A DNA stretch of 7,776 nucleotides from an uncultured Clostridia bacterium. GTDB taxonomy: Bacteria > Bacillota > Clostridia > Oscillospirales > Oscillospiraceae. Each line of letters begins with the position of its first letter. Within the stretch, counting starts at the first letter, position 1. Positions 6,189-7,776 of this stretch are shown one piece after another. The position numbers and the translations under genes were made by a program. The DNA lies in the NCBI GenBank assembly GCA_937892865.1, contig CALBJG010000047.1, positions 1 through 7,776 on the forward strand, written 5' to 3'. Under the pieces are notes generated by a model. That model ran no database searches. It was not told the DNA's origin and worked only from the letters and a program-made list of their open reading frames with translations.

Positions 6189-7191
6189 ATTTTACCAAAA
6201 GTTCCGCGATCTGGATGGCGTTGGTAGCCGCTCCCTTACGGACCTGGTCACCGCAGCACCAGAGGCTGATGCCGCAATCATCGGTCAAGTCAGGACGGAT
6301 CCGACCCACGAACACGATATCCTGGTCGGTGGTCTCCAAGGGCATAGGATACTGTTTCTTGGCAAGATCATCTACCAGTTTGCAACCGGGTGCGTTGGCG
6401 ATCACCTCTCTGACCTGCTCCACGGTAACGGGCTTATCAAAGTGGCAACTGACGGAAATGGAGTGGCTGCGCACAACGGGAACGCGGACACAGGTGCAAG
6501 TGACTTTCAGTTCCGGCAGATGCATGATCTTTCTGCCCTCGTTTTGCATCTTCATCTCTTCGCTGGTGTAGCCTTCAAAACTTTCACCGCCGATCTGGGG
6601 GATCAGGTTGTAGGCGATCTGATAGGGGAAGATCTTGGGCTCGTAAGTCTCGCCCTTGGTCAGCGCTTCCACCTCGCCCATCAGTTCAATGGGACCGCCG
6701 GCGCCGGCGCCGGATACTGCCTGGTAGGTAGATGCGGTCATCGTGCGGATGGGGCTCAATTTATTCAGCGCATTGACAGCGGTAATGGTGATGATGGTAG
6801 AGCAGTTGGGGTTGGAAATAATACCCTTATGCCACTTAACATCCTCCGGGTTGACCTCCGGCACCACCAGAGGCACATTGGGATCCATACGGAATGCAGA
6901 AGAGTTATCCACGAACACAGCGCCTGCTTTTACGATCGCAGGAGCAAACTGCTTGGCAATATCGTTTTCTGCTGCGCCCAGCACGATGTCTACGCCTTCA
7001 AAAGCCTCATCGCAAGCCAGGCCGATGGTCACATCCTCGCCCTTGAATTTCAAGGTTTTGCCTGCGCTTCTGGCACTGGCCAGAGGTACCAACTTGCCTA
7101 CGGGGAAATCCCGCTCCTGGAGAATTTTGATCATTTCCTGTCCCACAGCGCCGGTAGCGCCCAGAACAGCAACGGTATAAAGTTTCTTCAT
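6187..7191 (-). CDS. asd: Aspartate-semialdehyde dehydrogenase, 334 aa
   Basis: Catalyses NADPH-dependent reduction of aspartyl-4-phosphate to aspartate-4-semialdehyde, the branch point to lysine/diaminopimelate, threonine and methionine, in the cytoplasm. The N-terminal nucleotide fold has VLGATGAVGQEM (9-20), and SARSAGK (39-45) binds the phosphate of NADPH. DNSSAFRM (95-102) is followed by the active-site SNPNCSTI with nucleophile Cys130. TYQAVSGAGAGG (155-166) carries Gln157, and VRVPVVRSHSIS (235-246) carries substrate-binding Arg236 and the base His243. Length is typical (about 330-370). The ATG at 7191 has GGAGGC at 7197-7202, between the lysC stop and the start. It follows lysC by 13 nt, so the two consecutive pathway enzymes are probably co-transcribed and co-translated at similar level. 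Control, if any, would lie upstream of lysC outside the window. The call is secure. Confidence 0.97.
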   Translation of the reverse strand: MKKLYTVAVLGATGAVGQEMIKILQERDFPVGKLVPLASARSAGKTLKFKGEDVTIGLACDEAFEGVDIVLGAAENDIAKQFAPAIVKAGAVFVDNSSAFRMDPNVPLVVPEVNPEDVKWHKGIISNPNCSTIITITAVNALNKLSPIRTMTASTYQAVSGAGAGGPIELMGEVEALTKGETYEPKIFPYQIAYNLIPQIGGESFEGYTSEEMKMQNEGRKIMHLPELKVTCTCVRVPVVRSHSISVSCHFDKPVTVEQVREVIANAPGCKLVDDLAKKQYPMPLETTDQDIVFVGRIRPDLTDDCGISLWCCGDQVRKGAATNAIQIAELLVK

Positions 7192-7204
7192 AACTTGCCT
7201 CCGA

Positions 7205-7776
7205 TCATTTCACAAAACTGTTGTACAGCACACGGATCGCTTCGGCAAAATCCTTATTGTCAACGCCGAAGATAATGTTCAGTTCGTCGGGACCCTGGTT
7301 GATCATACGGATGTTGATGCCCGCCTGACCCAATGCCGCAAAGATCTTACCGGAAACACCGGGGCGGAAAGCCATCCGGTGACCGACAGCGGCGATCACA
7401 GAGATGTTATCCAGCACCTCCAGCCGGTCCGGCTGGGCTTCCTGCTGGATCTGCGCCATAATGGCGTACAGATGTTTGGCGATGGCATCGGTACGGACGA
7501 CCAGAGAAACATTGTCGATACCGTTGGGCACAAAATCAACCGATACATTGTACCGCTCCAGTACGGAAAGGACTTTCCGCAGAACGCCCACCTGGCTGGT
7601 CATACCCCGCTTGAACATGGTAATGATAGAGAAATCCTTCTTGCCGGTGATGCCGGTGATGATCCGGTCCGGGTCGGTCTCGGTGTCAAAGTCTTCCTGA
7701 ATAAATGTACCTCTGTCCTGGGGGGCGTTGGTATTGCGGATATTAACGGGAATGCCTTTTTCCCGCACCGGCTGGA
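7205..7776 (-). CDS. lysC: Aspartokinase, C-terminal 189 residues with tandem ACT domains (5' end beyond right edge)
   Basis: Aspartate kinase phosphorylates aspartate to aspartyl-4-phosphate, the committed step before Asd. Only the regulatory C-terminus is visible. It enters as QPVREKGIPVNIRNT, the conserved junction between kinase and regulatory regions. The first ACT domain includes FSIITMFKRGM...VGVLRKVLSVLERYNVSVDFV, followed by PNGIDNVSLVV. The second includes ISVIAAVGHRMAFRPGVSGKIF, then NIRMINQGPDELNIIFGV and the C-terminal helix ending NSFVK. Tandem ACT domains bind lysine and/or threonine for feedback inhibition; which effector applies cannot be told from this part. The wording resembles the single-function clostridial enzymes (about 440-460 residues), not the fused kinase-homoserine dehydrogenase, because a stop follows directly. 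A GTG at 7768 is an internal Val codon, not a start. Confidence 0.93.
   Translation of the reverse strand, partial: QPVREKGIPVNIRNTNAPQDRGTFIQEDFDTETDPDRIITGITGKKDFSIITMFKRGMTSQVGVLRKVLSVLERYNVSVDFVPNGIDNVSLVVRTDAIAKHLYAIMAQIQQEAQPDRLEVLDNISVIAAVGHRMAFRPGVSGKIFAALGQAGINIRMINQGPDELNIIFGVDNKDFAEAIRVLYNSFVK

Noticed and set aside
6695..6713. GCCGGC/GGCGCC tandem microrepeat
   Set aside because: It encodes the conserved glycine-alanine run GAGAGG of asd, so it is explained by protein conservation.
6049..7275. Plus-strand open frame of 408 codons spanning the psiE-like 3' end, asd and the end of lysC
   Set aside because: It crosses a strong terminator and lies antisense to two certain genes; its openness follows from their codon composition.
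7205..7768. A complete 187-residue ACT protein starting at GTG 7768
   Set aside because: The reading frame continues upstream to the window edge with aspartokinase sequence (Gln-Pro before the Val), so it is the end of a longer lysC.

Overview
The window looks like chromosomal core sequence from a low-to-moderate GC Gram-positive, most likely an anaerobic gut-type Clostridia (Oscillospirales-like). The reasons are strong AGGAGG-type ribosome sites, sigma-A-like promoters, intrinsic terminators, CGG-rich arginine codons, a dimeric (alpha2-type) glycyl-tRNA synthetase and a clostridial-type monofunctional aspartokinase. The taxonomic call is inference. No mobile element, CRISPR array, tRNA or rRNA was seen.

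Layout. Positions 1-1647 (minus strand): a PlsC-like acyltransferase gene is followed by the 5' part of the glycyl-tRNA synthetase gene, which runs off the left edge. Each has its own promoter, and the synthetase promoter overlaps the stop codon of the acyltransferase gene. Positions 1648-1805 are a divergent promoter region. Positions 1806-5442 (plus strand) are a compact three-gene operon: a DUF1624-type membrane protein with a TTG start, a 697-residue protein joining a multi-pass membrane domain to a complete CCA-adding enzyme, and a short-chain dehydrogenase. It ends in a strong hairpin terminator at 5448-5473. Positions 5474-5716 hold a short hydrophobic minus-strand open stretch that may be a small membrane protein or the tail of a lost gene, plus the promoter of a PsiE-like membrane protein gene (5717-6130). 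A bidirectional terminator at 6145-6176 separates this from a minus-strand pair, aspartokinase (partial, right edge) followed by aspartate-semialdehyde dehydrogenase.

Function. lysC-asd encode the first two steps from aspartate to lysine, threonine and methionine. glyQS and the CCA enzyme supply tRNA charging and tRNA 3'-end maturation. The acyltransferase belongs to phospholipid synthesis. The membrane protein, the SDR and the PsiE-like protein have no assignable pathway. The most unusual item is the in-frame fusion of a 7- to 8-helix membrane region to the CCA-adding enzyme. I saw no convincing new multi-gene system; most of the window is housekeeping.
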